A DNA stretch of 64,000 bases from Fodinibius sediminis (GTDB taxonomy: Bacteria > Bacteroidota > Rhodothermia > Balneolales > Balneolaceae): assembly GCF_900182555.1 (NCBI RefSeq), contig NZ_FXTH01000004.1:124001-188000 (forward strand), written 5' to 3'. The notes below the pieces were generated by a model. That model saw only the letters and a list, made by a program, of their open reading frames with translations. It did not search any database and was not told the origin of the DNA. The number at the start of each line of letters is the position of its first letter. The first letter of the stretch is position 1. Shown in pieces: positions 34,817 to 45,500 of this stretch. Both the position numbers and the translations under genes were made by a program.

Positions 34817-36019
34817 ATGGCGGCTTCTTCTCCCTACCAGCAAAACACAACAGCTCAGAATGTATTGCTCATCAGTGGTATCATTCTCATTGCCATTAAC
34901 ATGAGACCCGCTCTTGCAGGCGTTGGGCCCCTGATAGGTGCCATTCGTGACACAACGGGACTTTCCAACACCATGCTGGGGCTTCTTACCACCCTGCCCC
35001 TGCTCGCCTTTGGCGTGCTTTCAACCCTCACCCCTCTTTTTACCCGTCGCCTTGGCATCGAGGGGACCCTGGCAGCAGCCCTGGCTCTCCTAACCGGTGG
35101 ACTTTTCCTGCGGGTTATTCCAACCAACGCAGCCCTTTTCGGAGGCACCCTGCTGGCAGGTATCGCTATTGCCTTTGGCAATGTACTGCTGCCCAGCATT
35201 GTCAAGCGTGATTTCCCAAATCATACCGGAATCATGACCAGCGTGTATTCCAGTGTGCTGGGACTCGGTGCCACTATTGCAGCCGGTGTCAGTGTCCCCC
35301 TGGCATTCGATTTCAACTGGGGCTGGCACTGGGCGCTGGGAGCATGGGGCATCGTATCAGCCATTGCTTTTTTTGTATGGCTTCCCCAGCTAAAAGATCT
35401 GACGCTACCGAAAAACGACAAGAGCTTTCGGAAAGCACTGCAGGACCTCGGCCGTTCCGGGAAGGCATGGAAGGTAGCCCTGTTCATGGGCCTTCAGTCG
35501 CTGGCCTTCTATGTGATCCTGGCCTGGCTGCCCGAGATTTTGCAGGACCGCGGACTCACGGCCAACACCGCAGGCTGGATGCTCTCCCTCTCCCAGGGCA
35601 TGGGCGTGCTGGGATCCATTGCCCTCCCCTTCTGGGCGGAGAAGAAAAAAGACCAGCGGAGTCTGGTATGGCTGCTGCTCATCCTGGAAATCATAAGCCT
35701 GGCAGGCCTTCTGTTTCCCGAACCCGATATGTACTGGGTAGGGTTGTGGGTCTCTCTCATTGGCTTCTCACTGGGGGGCAGCTTCGGGCTGGCTCTTCTT
35801 TTCATAGTACTGCGTACATCCGATACCCAGACGGCCACCGAGCTCTCTGGCATGGCGCAATCGATCGGCTACCTGCTGGCGGCCGTCGGCCCCACTTTTT
35901 TTGGAGCCCTTCATGATTTAAGCGGTGCCTGGTTTATTCCCATCCTGTTCCTGTTTCTGGTTACCATTGCTAAACTTTTTATGGGCCTGGGAGCCGCACG
36001 CCCCCAGAAAATTAGCTGA
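34817..36019 (+). CDS. MFS transporter, CynX/NimT-like
   Basis: A 400-residue carrier with 12 hydrophobic segments. The N-terminal INMRPALAGVGPLIGAIRDTTGLSNTMLGLLTTLPLLAFG is typical of the CynX/NimT (cyanate / 2-nitroimidazole) MFS family. It stands alone and no cyanase gene is nearby, so the substrate is open. A start at 34817 gives a full N-terminal helix. Confidence 0.84.
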   Translation: MAASSPYQQNTTAQNVLLISGIILIAINMRPALAGVGPLIGAIRDTTGLSNTMLGLLTTLPLLAFGVLSTLTPLFTRRLGIEGTLAAALALLTGGLFLRVIPTNAALFGGTLLAGIAIAFGNVLLPSIVKRDFPNHTGIMTSVYSSVLGLGATIAAGVSVPLAFDFNWGWHWALGAWGIVSAIAFFVWLPQLKDLTLPKNDKSFRKALQDLGRSGKAWKVALFMGLQSLAFYVILAWLPEILQDRGLTANTAGWMLSLSQGMGVLGSIALPFWAEKKKDQRSLVWLLLILEIISLAGLLFPEPDMYWVGLWVSLIGFSLGGSFGLALLFIVLRTSDTQTATELSGMAQSIGYLLAAVGPTFFGALHDLSGAWFIPILFLFLVTIAKLFMGLGAARPQKIS

Positions 36020-36499
36020 GTGCCCGATCCCATCTCCATCAATCAATCTACCTGGTGCGTTACATCAATGGCAGATGCCCGGGGCCTCGTTTTTTTAATC
36101 CGCATCAGCTAAAACTTGTCTTATGTCTGATGCAACAGCGATCCTGTAAAAAATTGCTCCCCACCATTCCGAGAACCGATTCCAGGAGAAATACCTTGTC
36201 ATCCCAGCGGGGATCGGATTTTTCAATACTTTAACGGTTTGCGGAAGCTGAAGGAAGCGGATTTGAGAGCGGGAAAAGTTTACTCTGAAACCATACTGGC
36301 GTTTGATTCCATGGTCCTTGGAAACAGGCAATTTCCGGTACGGAGTCACCGGTGACCTCTTCCTGCACGAACAGATACCACCGGCAAGATGGAGTCTGAC
36401 GTAGTTCACAGTAGCACAGACGCAGCGGGTGAACCAAATAACGCTGATCATGAACATAGAGCTGACAAAGAATTAAACATCCCTGCCTTCCTTTAACAT
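36020..36499. other. Gene-poor stretch between MFS and helicase genes
   Basis: About 480 bases without a convincing gene. Short frames on the minus strand reach 97-120 codons, but they resemble no protein I know, lack good starts and overlap each other. No transposon end, tRNA or repeat was seen. It may be a decayed gene. The right edge is a strong terminator of the helicase gene. Confidence 0.5.
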
Positions 36500-36538
36500 A
36501 AAAAGCGGATGCCTTTGATAACAAGCATCCGCTTTTTT
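36500..36538. terminator. Strong bidirectional terminator after the DEAD-box helicase gene
   Basis: AAAAAGCGGATGC / GCATCCGCTTTTT forms a perfect 13-bp stem with a 12-base loop. It carries T-runs on both strands and lies 36 bases beyond the helicase stop codon. Confidence 0.92.
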
Positions 36539-36573
36539 AATGAGCTGTGAAATGTAAACAACAGAACCCGTGC

Positions 36574-38139
36574 TTAGGCCACTTTTACACGAATTTTCTT
36601 ACCTTTCACGCGATTTCGGTTCATAACCTGCAGCAGCTGGTTCACATGCTTGCCCGGGATATCCACGAAGGAATGATGCGGGAAGATGTCTATATTCCCG
36701 ATCACATTGCCCGGAATGTTGGATTCACCGGCAATGGCTCCTACCAGATCGCCCGGGTATACGTTATTCTTTTTGCCCACATTAAAATGCATTTTGATCA
36801 TTGAGGAATCCTCATACTGCTGCTTTTCCGGGGAGTCACCTTCTACCACCGAACCCTCGGTGGCGTTCTTCAAAAGAGCCGCAGCAATCTCGATTGTCGT
36901 GAAACGATCATCCTGGAACGATTCAATCTGTTCAATGAAGGGACGCAGATCTCCCTTTTCCAGGACTTCTGTCATCCCTTCGAGTGTGTCTGCGGAACGT
37001 GATTTCTGAACATCCGCTGCCGAAGGCAGTTCCAGTGGATTCAGACTCCTTTTTATCTGTCGTTCAATAGTGCGAAGCTGTTTCTTTTTACGTTTGGTCG
37101 CAAATGTAAACGCCATGCCGGAGCGTCCGGCCCTGCCCGTTCGCCCGATGCGGTGCACGTAATACTCGGGGTCCTGCGGGATATCGTAGTTGAATACGGC
37201 GTCAATATCGTCAATATCGAGCCCCCGGGCGGCAACGTCTGTTCCAACGAGCACGTCAATAGTACCGCTGCGGAATTTTGCCATCACCCGGTCGCGCTGG
37301 TTCTGGCTCAGGTCGCCGTTGATAAAATCAGAACCATAACCCCGGGATCGAAGCTCCCGGCTTACTTCTTCCGTTTTGCGCTTGGTGTTGCAAAATACCA
37401 GGGCCAGCTTGAAATCATTAATATCCATGTACCGGCAAATTGCTTCCGTACGAACAGAATCGCGAACTTCAACCACATACTGTTCAATATTGGGCGCCGT
37501 CATCTTTTTACGCTCGATGGCAATGGTCTGGGGATCATTCATGTAGCGCTTCATAATCTTGCGAATGCCTTTTGACATGGTTGCTGAAAACATGATGGTC
37601 TGTACCGGTCCATCAGCGTACGACAGGATTTGTTCCATATCATTCCGGAAGCCCATATTAAGCATTTCGTCTGCTTCGTCGAAGACAACGCGCTGCAGGC
37701 TGTCCAGTTTCATCGTACCCCGGCGAAGGTGATCGATGGTGCGCCCGGGCGTACCCACAACAATATGTGCCCCCCGCTTGAGTGCTTTAATCTGCCTTGA
37801 GATGGATTGCCCTCCATAAACGGGCACCACGTGCAATCCATTCAGGTGTTTCCCGATTTTAATAAGTTCACCCGTCACCTGGATGGCCAGTTCACGGGTG
37901 GGACACATAATAATAGTCTGTACCTGCTGGATACTGATATCAGTCTGCTGGACAACGGGAATACCGAAGGCAGCGGTTTTGCCCGTCCCGGTCTGGGCTT
38001 GTCCCACTACGTCCTGTTGTGTCAACAGCGGGGGGATGCATTGTTCCTGAACAGGCGTTGGCTCTTCAAAGCCCATATCCGTGAGTCCCTGAAGAATTGG
38101 TTGACTGAGATTAAGCTCAGCGAAAGTTGAATCTGTCAT
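36574..38139 (-). CDS. DEAD-box RNA helicase with DbpA-type RNA-binding domain
   Basis: A 521-residue ATP-dependent RNA helicase. Motifs are complete: the Q motif (FEEPTPVQEQCIPPLL), I (AQTGTGKTAAF), Ia (PTREL), Ib (TPGR), II (DEAD), III (SAT), V (ATDVAARGLDI-like block) and VI (HRIGRTGRAGR). Residues about 445-521 form a DbpA RNA-binding domain (HFNVGKKNNVYPGDLVGAIAGE), which in relatives binds 23S rRNA or general RNA. It fits DeaD/CsdA/CshA-like roles in ribosome assembly, cold adaptation or RNA decay. The 265-base upstream region could hold a cold-responsive 5' leader, but none was recognised. Confidence 0.93.
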   Translation of the reverse strand: MTDSTFAELNLSQPILQGLTDMGFEEPTPVQEQCIPPLLTQQDVVGQAQTGTGKTAAFGIPVVQQTDISIQQVQTIIMCPTRELAIQVTGELIKIGKHLNGLHVVPVYGGQSISRQIKALKRGAHIVVGTPGRTIDHLRRGTMKLDSLQRVVFDEADEMLNMGFRNDMEQILSYADGPVQTIMFSATMSKGIRKIMKRYMNDPQTIAIERKKMTAPNIEQYVVEVRDSVRTEAICRYMDINDFKLALVFCNTKRKTEEVSRELRSRGYGSDFINGDLSQNQRDRVMAKFRSGTIDVLVGTDVAARGLDIDDIDAVFNYDIPQDPEYYVHRIGRTGRAGRSGMAFTFATKRKKKQLRTIERQIKRSLNPLELPSAADVQKSRSADTLEGMTEVLEKGDLRPFIEQIESFQDDRFTTIEIAAALLKNATEGSVVEGDSPEKQQYEDSSMIKMHFNVGKKNNVYPGDLVGAIAGESNIPGNVIGNIDIFPHHSFVDIPGKHVNQLLQVMNRNRVKGKKIRVKVA

Positions 38140-38404
38140 ATAGTAAATAAAAGTAAATGAGAATTATTATAAACCTGACGCACACAAAATATACGTATCG
38201 TACCAGCACGATATGCTGCCATCCTACAACGTACATAAAACGAGAGGCGCCGACAGACCTGAGAGAGGGATGTAAGAACCTGTTTAAACGAATAGGTGGG
38301 ATTCACGTAACACCAGAGCGGCAAGATACGGATAATTATGGGTAATCCATATTTCTAATTTGTGACCGTCGCTCCCCGGCGGCTGGAGCTTCCTTCAGGC
38401 GTCT

Positions 38405-39325
38405 CTACTTCTCGCCCACAGGAACTGTTGCGGGGTTCTCCGCTTCTCCCTGCTGCTCTTTTTCCACGCGGGCCTGTTCGGCGGGACTTGCAAACAGGAT
38501 AAACAGCCACTCCCGCCATCCCTCAGCCTCCTGCAAGTCTTTCCATATGGCGATAAATTCATGAAATACAAGATAGATGGGATTGTATGACTCAGGGGGT
38601 TTGGTGATCCCATAGTTCGGCGTGTTGAGTTCGGGCTGAAAGGTGCCGAACATGCGGTCCCAGATGATGAACGTGGAACCGTAGTTTTTATCCAGGTAGT
38701 GATCATCCTTTGCGTGATGCACCCGATGGTGGGAAGGCGTGGTGAAAAAGAATTCTATGGGCCGTGGGAGCTTGTCAATAAGCTCGGTATGAATCCAAAA
38801 TTGGTACAATACGGCAATCTGGTGACAGATAAAGAACACAACCGGGTGAAACCCTGCCAGCGCCACCGGCAGAAAAAAGATCACTTTGAACCCCTGCACC
38901 CATGAAAGACGAAAGGAAACCGAAAAATTATACTGCTCTGAGGAATGGTGCGGCACATGCGTAGCCCACCAGATACGCTGCTCGTGGGCAATGCGGTGAG
39001 CCCAATACCGGCAGAAGTCAAGGACAAAAAAGCATAATACATACGACCACCAGGTATGAGGAACCCGCCAGGGCACCATGTTGTAGAAAAAAAGGACGAG
39101 CGCAAAAATGCTTACCTTGGTAAGGGAGCTCACAATAATGTTGCCTACCCCGATAGCTGTAGAAGCCCAGAAGTCCTTGCTGTCATACAGATCCCATTTC
39201 CGCCAGGCACTTATCCCCCATTCCAGAAAAACAAGAGCAAACATGACAGGAGCAGCATAGATGATGATTGGTGGGAGCCCCATCGCCATGAGCTCTTCAA
39301 TGGTGATAAGTTCGGGCATAAACAA
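38405..39325 (-). CDS. Sterol desaturase / fatty acid hydroxylase family protein
   Basis: A 306-residue membrane di-iron enzyme. The histidine boxes HRIAHEQRIWWATHVPHHSSEQYN and HRVHHAKDDHYLDKNYG carry the eight or more histidines of the ERG3/FA-hydroxylase superfamily. Five hydrophobic segments surround them. Bacterial members hydroxylate or desaturate sterols, carotenoids or lipids, and the substrate here is unknown. The C-terminal tail is rich in E, Q and K. It is transcribed away from the convergent flank and has no linked partner. Confidence 0.86.
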   Translation of the reverse strand: MFMPELITIEELMAMGLPPIIIYAAPVMFALVFLEWGISAWRKWDLYDSKDFWASTAIGVGNIIVSSLTKVSIFALVLFFYNMVPWRVPHTWWSYVLCFFVLDFCRYWAHRIAHEQRIWWATHVPHHSSEQYNFSVSFRLSWVQGFKVIFFLPVALAGFHPVVFFICHQIAVLYQFWIHTELIDKLPRPIEFFFTTPSHHRVHHAKDDHYLDKNYGSTFIIWDRMFGTFQPELNTPNYGITKPPESYNPIYLVFHEFIAIWKDLQEAEGWREWLFILFASPAEQARVEKEQQGEAENPATVPVGEK

Positions 39326-39451
39326 TTATGGTCTGATTTTCTAATTGAAGCAACCAACATATCAGATATTACTCTCAATTAAAAATAAAGTCCCGACATA
39401 CCGGATATGAAAAGCGGTCGTGATTGTACAAGGTTCCCGAGCATCCGGCGG

Positions 39452-40447
39452 CTACCGCTCCTTAAGCGCAGAAGGGTCGGGCTTGATGGTTACCACCGGG
39501 ATATCAAGGTACTGGGCCACTTTCTCTGTGGTAGAGCCCAGGAAGAGGTGGGCCCACCCGCTGTGCCCGTGGGTGGCCATAACGACAAGATCAGCATAAT
39601 CAGCCGCATAGTTTTCGATGCCGACGTGGGCTGTCACGCTTTTCTCAATGACGGTTTGAAAGGGAATACCATGCCTGGAGCCTTCATCCGTAACCAGGAA
39701 TTCATCATGGAAGTCCGACTCCCCTCTTGCAATATGAACCGTATTTTTTTGGTCGCTTTGCAGGTACTCCTCGAGATGATCCAGGAATGCCTCGTAGATG
39801 TTCGCTTCCTCCGTCTTATCGGGATCTCCTTCCCACCCTTCATCCATCGGACTCCCGTAGAGCTCCACGGCATGATAAAATATAATTTCTGCATGGTAGA
39901 TATCGGCCAGGGAGAGAGCCATCGGCAGGGCGGATAGTGAAAGCCTGGAACCGTCGGTCGGCACTAAAATTCGTTCCAGTCCCTCGGAAGATAATGTAGC
40001 ATCCACAGTAAAGACCGGCGTAGTCGAATGACGTATCATTTTCTCCGTTGTGGACCCCCGCAGCAGGTGCGACTCATGGCGTCCTTTGGAAGCCATCACA
40101 ACCAGATCATACAGTTTTTTTTCAGCCAGTTCGGCCATCATTGACCAGGGCTTGCGGGCAATGCGGCAGATAGCCTTTCCCCGGTGCTCCTCCGAAATAT
40201 GAGACGCCATCAGTTCCTTCATCTTTTGAATAGCCTCCTCTTGCGCCTTTGGATACAGATCTTCTTCCATGTCGAGCGGCACGCCGAGCCGGGAAACACT
40301 CTCATTAAAGTATCTCAGCGTGGGAATGATGTGTATAAAATCGATCTTCGCCCCAAACCGGTGTGCAATTTCCTGGCTGTGCGGGTAAGCCAGGGATGCG
40401 TTTTCCGAGAAATCGGTAGGTACCAGTATTTTTTTAATGGTCTCCAT
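39452..40447 (-). CDS. Universal stress protein, tandem UspA domains
   Basis: A 331-residue protein made of two UspA domains (about 1-150 and 165-325). The second has the ATP-binding loop G-x2-G-x9-G-S/T (HGHSGWAHLFLGSTTEKV). The first has a similar SKGRHESHLLRGSTTEKM with the first glycine changed. Both begin with the KILVPTDFS / RILVPTDGS strand. USPs help survival under starvation and stress and bind ATP or AMP in the cytoplasm. The insert between the domains (DEGWEGDPDKTEE) is acidic. Confidence 0.88.
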   Translation of the reverse strand: METIKKILVPTDFSENASLAYPHSQEIAHRFGAKIDFIHIIPTLRYFNESVSRLGVPLDMEEDLYPKAQEEAIQKMKELMASHISEEHRGKAICRIARKPWSMMAELAEKKLYDLVVMASKGRHESHLLRGSTTEKMIRHSTTPVFTVDATLSSEGLERILVPTDGSRLSLSALPMALSLADIYHAEIIFYHAVELYGSPMDEGWEGDPDKTEEANIYEAFLDHLEEYLQSDQKNTVHIARGESDFHDEFLVTDEGSRHGIPFQTVIEKSVTAHVGIENYAADYADLVVMATHGHSGWAHLFLGSTTEKVAQYLDIPVVTIKPDPSALKER

Positions 40448-40498
40448 ATAGCAGGTATTTAAAGATGATGAAATAGCGTTAGCCCTTCCCCCAAAACA

Positions 40499-41635
40499 TT
40501 ACTCTTTCGCTCGCAAATAATCAAGCCCCACAACCATCACCAGGCCCACGAGTACACCCCAGATCCCATCCATAAAATGGTTGGTCCGGGGCCCCTCCAC
40601 CGTCAGATAGGGCACATAGGGATCACTTTTGATCAGCTTCTGCTTGACCGTCTGAAGCTCCACTTTCTTCCGTTGAACCAATTCAGCATCAGGATTTACG
40701 ACCTTGCCCAGACGCTGGAATTTGGGCTGTTGTTTATTCGGAGGAGCAGCGCGAAGCTCTCGCGCCTCGGCACTGTCGTAGGCAATGACCTCCTCTTTTG
40801 TGATGATTTCTGCATAGGTGCGATCCTGGTACGGCCATATAACATAGAGAGAGCCGATCAGGAAGCCGATGAGCAGGGCAAGAGTCCTGGCTTCGTAGCG
40901 GTCCAGCAGCCACGACAGGATGCGTGAAAAAAGGGCCAGTCCAAAGACAGCCCCGATGCCAAAGGGGATAAGCGTAATCAAACCGCTCGCGGTTTCAGCG
41001 GTGCCCAGCTTCCCGATCTGCGAAAGGACAAAGTCGTACTTGCGCATGATGAGCAGGATGTAGGAACCCGAAATGCCCGGCAAAATCATCGCACAAATAG
41101 CAATAGAGCCCGTTAGAAGCACAAAAATCGGTGATTCCGGGGTAGCTGTGGGCACCAGGTTGACGACCCAGAAACCAACCAGGGCCCCGGCAATCAGCGA
41201 CAGTCCATGGGTCCAGTCAAAGCCATCAATAGCTCGTGCCAGTACCACAATGGATCCTACGATGAGCCCGAAAAACAGCCCGTAGATCAGTTCCGGATCG
41301 GTAAACATGAAGACCTGCAGGGGCACCACCTTGGTAAAGAATAACACCGCACAGGCCATGCCGGAAAGCAGCAGTAGCATAAACTTCCAGTCCACTTCCT
41401 CCAGGGCCTCCCTGAAGCGAAAGGTAAACAGGCTTTTTACAAAACCGAGATCAAAACTGCGGATCGCATTGATCAACCGGGTATAGATACCCACAATCAG
41501 CGCCATCGTGCCGCCGCTGACACCGGGCACGATATCGGCGGAACCCATCAGGAACCCCTTGATCAGAAGAAAGGGAGCTTCTCTCCAGGAAGTCTTTTTC
41601 TTGAAATCGTAGCGAGAGTGATCGGCGTCAGGCAA
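40499..41635 (-). CDS. DUF368 membrane protein, undecaprenyl-phosphate translocase candidate
   Basis: A 378-residue polytopic protein with the DUF368 hallmark FLMGSADIVPGVSGGTMALIVGIYTRLI near the N-terminus and a matching internal half (MILPGISGSYILLIMRKYD). DUF368 proteins (PopT) were recently shown to recycle the C55-phosphate lipid carrier across the inner membrane for cell wall synthesis. About ten segments are visible. A soluble insert of about 100 residues (about 245-345) precedes the last helix, which seems longer than usual. The start appears to be TTG at 41635, because the first ATG lies inside the conserved core. Confidence 0.83.
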   Translation of the reverse strand: MPDADHSRYDFKKKTSWREAPFLLIKGFLMGSADIVPGVSGGTMALIVGIYTRLINAIRSFDLGFVKSLFTFRFREALEEVDWKFMLLLLSGMACAVLFFTKVVPLQVFMFTDPELIYGLFFGLIVGSIVVLARAIDGFDWTHGLSLIAGALVGFWVVNLVPTATPESPIFVLLTGSIAICAMILPGISGSYILLIMRKYDFVLSQIGKLGTAETASGLITLIPFGIGAVFGLALFSRILSWLLDRYEARTLALLIGFLIGSLYVIWPYQDRTYAEIITKEEVIAYDSAEARELRAAPPNKQQPKFQRLGKVVNPDAELVQRKKVELQTVKQKLIKSDPYVPYLTVEGPRTNHFMDGIWGVLVGLVMVVGLDYLRAKE

Positions 41636-41728
41636 AGGCAGAAACAGCGTTATGAATTAAAATGAAAGACCCGTACTGAACAACAGTATCGAATCGGGAA
41701 GTTAAAGTTCACAAGTCATAATTCATAA

Positions 41729-42397
41729 TCACTCTTTCCATCCTTGTTCTCCGATAAGAGGCACAAATTTGAAGTCGCTGTAATGTTCTTCCTCAAACTC
41801 CCCCTCCCGGATTTTGATGATCCGAACCATCTCCTGCCGGTTCTCATCGCCCACCGGAACCACCAGCCGCCCATTCACATTGAGCTGGGCCACCAGATCA
41901 TCAGGCACCACCGGAGCCCCGGCGGTAACAACAATCGCATCATAGGGGGCATAGGCCGACCACCCGCGCGTTCCGTCGCCCAGTTTGGCATGTATGGAAT
42001 ACCCCAGCTCGTGCAAGGTTTCCCGTGCTTTCTCATAAAGCTTTTTGTGCCGCTCGACGGTATACACCTGTGCTCCCAGCTCACAGAGAACGGCGGCCTG
42101 GTAGCCGGATCCGGTACCAATCTCCAGCACTTTTTCTCCCGGCTTAACCTCCAGCAATTCAGTTTGACGAGCCACCGTATAGGGCTGGGAGATGGTTTGT
42201 TTCTTACCAATGGGGAGGGCCGAATCCTGGTAAGCCCGATCCTGCAGCGCCGTATCCACAAACACGTGCCGGGCCACCATCTGGATGGCTTCCAGTACAC
42301 GCTGATCCTTAATGCCTTTCTTGCGAAGCTTCTCGACAAGGGCCTTCCGGCGCTGCTTGAATTTAGGGTTGTTAAGTCCCGATCCCCAGTTTATCAT
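41729..42397 (-). CDS. pcm: Protein-L-isoaspartate O-methyltransferase
   Basis: A 222-residue methyltransferase that uses SAM to methylate and repair isoaspartyl residues in aged proteins. The SAM-binding loop is LEIGTGSGYQAAVL, followed by VYTVERH and the YDAIVVTAGAPVVPD motif. The length is normal. The KKQTISQPYTVARQTELL stretch is the substrate-binding signature. It seems to be a single gene between DUF368 and the divergent AsmA gene. Confidence 0.93.
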   Translation of the reverse strand: MINWGSGLNNPKFKQRRKALVEKLRKKGIKDQRVLEAIQMVARHVFVDTALQDRAYQDSALPIGKKQTISQPYTVARQTELLEVKPGEKVLEIGTGSGYQAAVLCELGAQVYTVERHKKLYEKARETLHELGYSIHAKLGDGTRGWSAYAPYDAIVVTAGAPVVPDDLVAQLNVNGRLVVPVGDENRQEMVRIIKIREGEFEEEHYSDFKFVPLIGEQGWKE

Positions 42398-42524
42398 GGT
42401 GTAATAAAAATTGCTGTTATACGATCAGTTGCAGTTATTTATAACATAAGGAACTTGAAACAATAAATTGGGTTTTTATATACCTTATTGCCAATAATTT
42501 AATTTAAGGAACGGGACAGCTTCC

Positions 42525-45500
42525 ATGAAGACTTTTCTCAAGATTATGGCTGCAATCGCTGCGCTGCTGCTGGTCCTTGTCGTAGGGCTGAATCTTTATT
42601 TTACCAATGAGCGACTGCAGAACCTGCTTGTGCCCTATATTGAAGCGTCGGTGGGACGCCCGGTGGAAGTAGAAAACATGTCAGCTACTTTCTTCAGTAC
42701 CTTCCCCCACCCGGGTGTGGAAGTCAACAAGATCTATATTCCCGGTAACACCGAACAAGACACCCTGCTGACCATGGACCGGCTGGTCGCAGGCGTCGCC
42801 CTCTTTCCTCTTTTCCGCGATGAGATCAATATCACGGAACTCCAGCTCGATGCCCCCCGCTTTACCTACACCATTTATGCCGACAGCTCCACCAATCTCG
42901 ATTTTATGGCAACAGATGGGGATACGGAGCCCCCCTCATCTGACAGCTACAACATCGACATTCCATACTTCAGGGTTAGCAGCGGCGACCTGGGCTACCG
43001 GGACTTTACCACCAACACCACCGTCAGGTTTGAGAGTACCAGTGGCGACCTCTCTCTAACCTATGCCGACTCCATTCAAAGCACCATCGACGTGAACATC
43101 GGCGGCCTCCATGCCACGGTCGACAGCGTCAACTATCTAAATGGCCTCCCCGTGCACCTCACCCAGAAATCGACGCTGCACAGTGAGAGCGAACGGCTTA
43201 GTATTCAGGAAGGCACCTTTGCCATACGGGGCCTGGCCATGGACCTGAACGGTTCACTCAGCAGCTGGAGCCAGACCTTGACTGTCGACCTTACCTTCAG
43301 CTCTTCCTCCGACAATTTCGGTGATCTCCTGCGCCTGGTGCCTGAATCGTATTCCGAATCCATTGAAAACTTCGAAAGCCGCGGCTCCCTCGACCTCGGC
43401 GGCATCATCCGGGGACCCGTGACAAACGACAGCATTCCCCGGTTTGACGTTCGTATTAACGTACAGGACGGCTACCTGAAAGATCCCGACCTTCCCCAGC
43501 CCGTCGAGGATATCCAGATTGCCGCCAATGCCACCAACGAACTGATCACCATTAAGACCTTTAATGCCATAGCCGGCGCCAATACGCTGCACGGATCGGG
43601 CACGGTTAACGAACCGCTTGAGGACAGCGGTACCTTCGCTATGGATTTTGTAGCCGACCTGGACCTCGCCACAGTACATCAGTTTTATGATATCACTGAA
43701 CTGAATATTGAACGGCTGGACGGCCAGCTTAACCTGGATGCCAGGGCTGAAGGCCCCCTCGAAGAGCCGGAAGACGTGGCCTTCGACGGCAAAGCCGTAC
43801 TGGCCGACGGCATGTTAAAGTACCAAGAGGTCCCCAAAGCCATCCAGAACATCAATATTGATGCAGCGGGAACCCAGGAACTGTTCACTATCCGCAGCCT
43901 GAGCCTGCAGGCGGCTGAAAACTCACTGTCCGCCGACGGACAAATTCAAAACCTGCTCGACGAAAGCAACCGTTATATTGCCATGGACACCAATCTGCGG
44001 TTTGACCTGGCAACGATCAAGGATTTTTATCCCATCGACGAGGACACTCTGCAGATGGAGGGCATGCTCACCGCCCAGGCAACCCTTGACGGCCGGGCCG
44101 ACCAGATTGAGCAGGCCGTTCAAAGCGGAAGCATAAACCTCAAGAACGGCTATGTGGACTATCAAAAATTTGACAAGCCCTTTCGCAGCATCACCTTTGA
44201 GTCGGTCTTGGAAGGCCCGCGCATGACCATCGTGGAAGGAAGCATGCAGAGCGGGGATAACAGCGTTCAGGCAACCGGGGTTATCAATAACTACCTGAGC
44301 GAAGATCGCACGCTGAACCTGAAAACCCGGGGGAACGCCCGCCTCCGGGAGATCAGCAATTACTATGACCTCGCCCCGGATGTCAGGGAACTCACCGGGA
44401 ATGCCGACTTTAACCTGAACGTGGAGGGGCCGGCCAACAACCCAGCTGCCATGGCTTTTTCCGGCAAGCTCACGGTAGCTGATGCCAGCATGGACGGCGA
44501 ATCGCTGCGCGAGCCGGTGTCGGAGCTCAACGGGACCTTCTCGCTGACCCCTCAGAAAGCAACACTCAACAAGCTGACCTTCAATATGGGCTCCTCCGAT
44601 ATCAATCTGAGCGGCTCGCTCAGCAGTTATATGGAATACCTCAAGGACGAGGAGGACCGGACAACCACTCCCCGTCTTACCGGACAATACCGGGGCAACT
44701 ACCTGGACCTGGACGAGCTGATCGACTGGAGCGATACCACCTCCACCTTCAATCTCGAACTCCCCGACCTCAACGGCGATTTCAGTGCCCAGATCGACCG
44801 CATGAAAATTACGGGGGTCACCATGCAGAGCCTGCAGGCCAGGGCCACATCCACCCCCTCGCAAATCAACCTGACCCAGGCGTCGGTAACCCTTTTTGAG
44901 GGCGAAGCGGAAGGCACGATGGTCTGGGAAATCCCGGACGACCGCCCTTCCACTTTTAATTTCAAGGGATCTCTCGACAGTCTCCGTCTTGAGTCTTTCT
45001 TTGAGGAATATCCCATTCTCGGACGCGACAGCCAGTTCTATAAATTCATCACCGGCACCTTCAGCTCCGATGTGGAATATACTACTGAAATTGACAGCGA
45101 GTTGAATCCCCTCCTTCCCACGACACTGCTGGACGGCACCATGGGCATGAGCAAGGCCCGGATCCACAATCATCCCCTCCAGCAGAGCATGGCCGACTTC
45201 GTCAAGATCAACGCCCTGCGCGACATCGCGCTTGACCAGTGGAAAAGCGCTATATCAGTCAAGAACAATGTTCTTACGATTTCTGATCTTACCCTCACCA
45301 GCAGTGATCTCGGCATGGAGCTCAACGGTACTCAGCACCTGCAAACCGACAAGATTAACTTCCATGTCTCCCTGATCCTGCCGGGTCGCTATAAAGAAAA
45401 TATCGCTCCGGTGATCACCAGCCAGGCGGCCAATGCACTGACCCGCAAGAACGGGACCATCATGGTGCCCCTGCAGATTACCGGCACCTATGAAAATCCC

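Noticed and set aside
43923-45173. A 416-codon minus-strand frame
   Set aside because: Antisense shadow of the AsmA-family gene.
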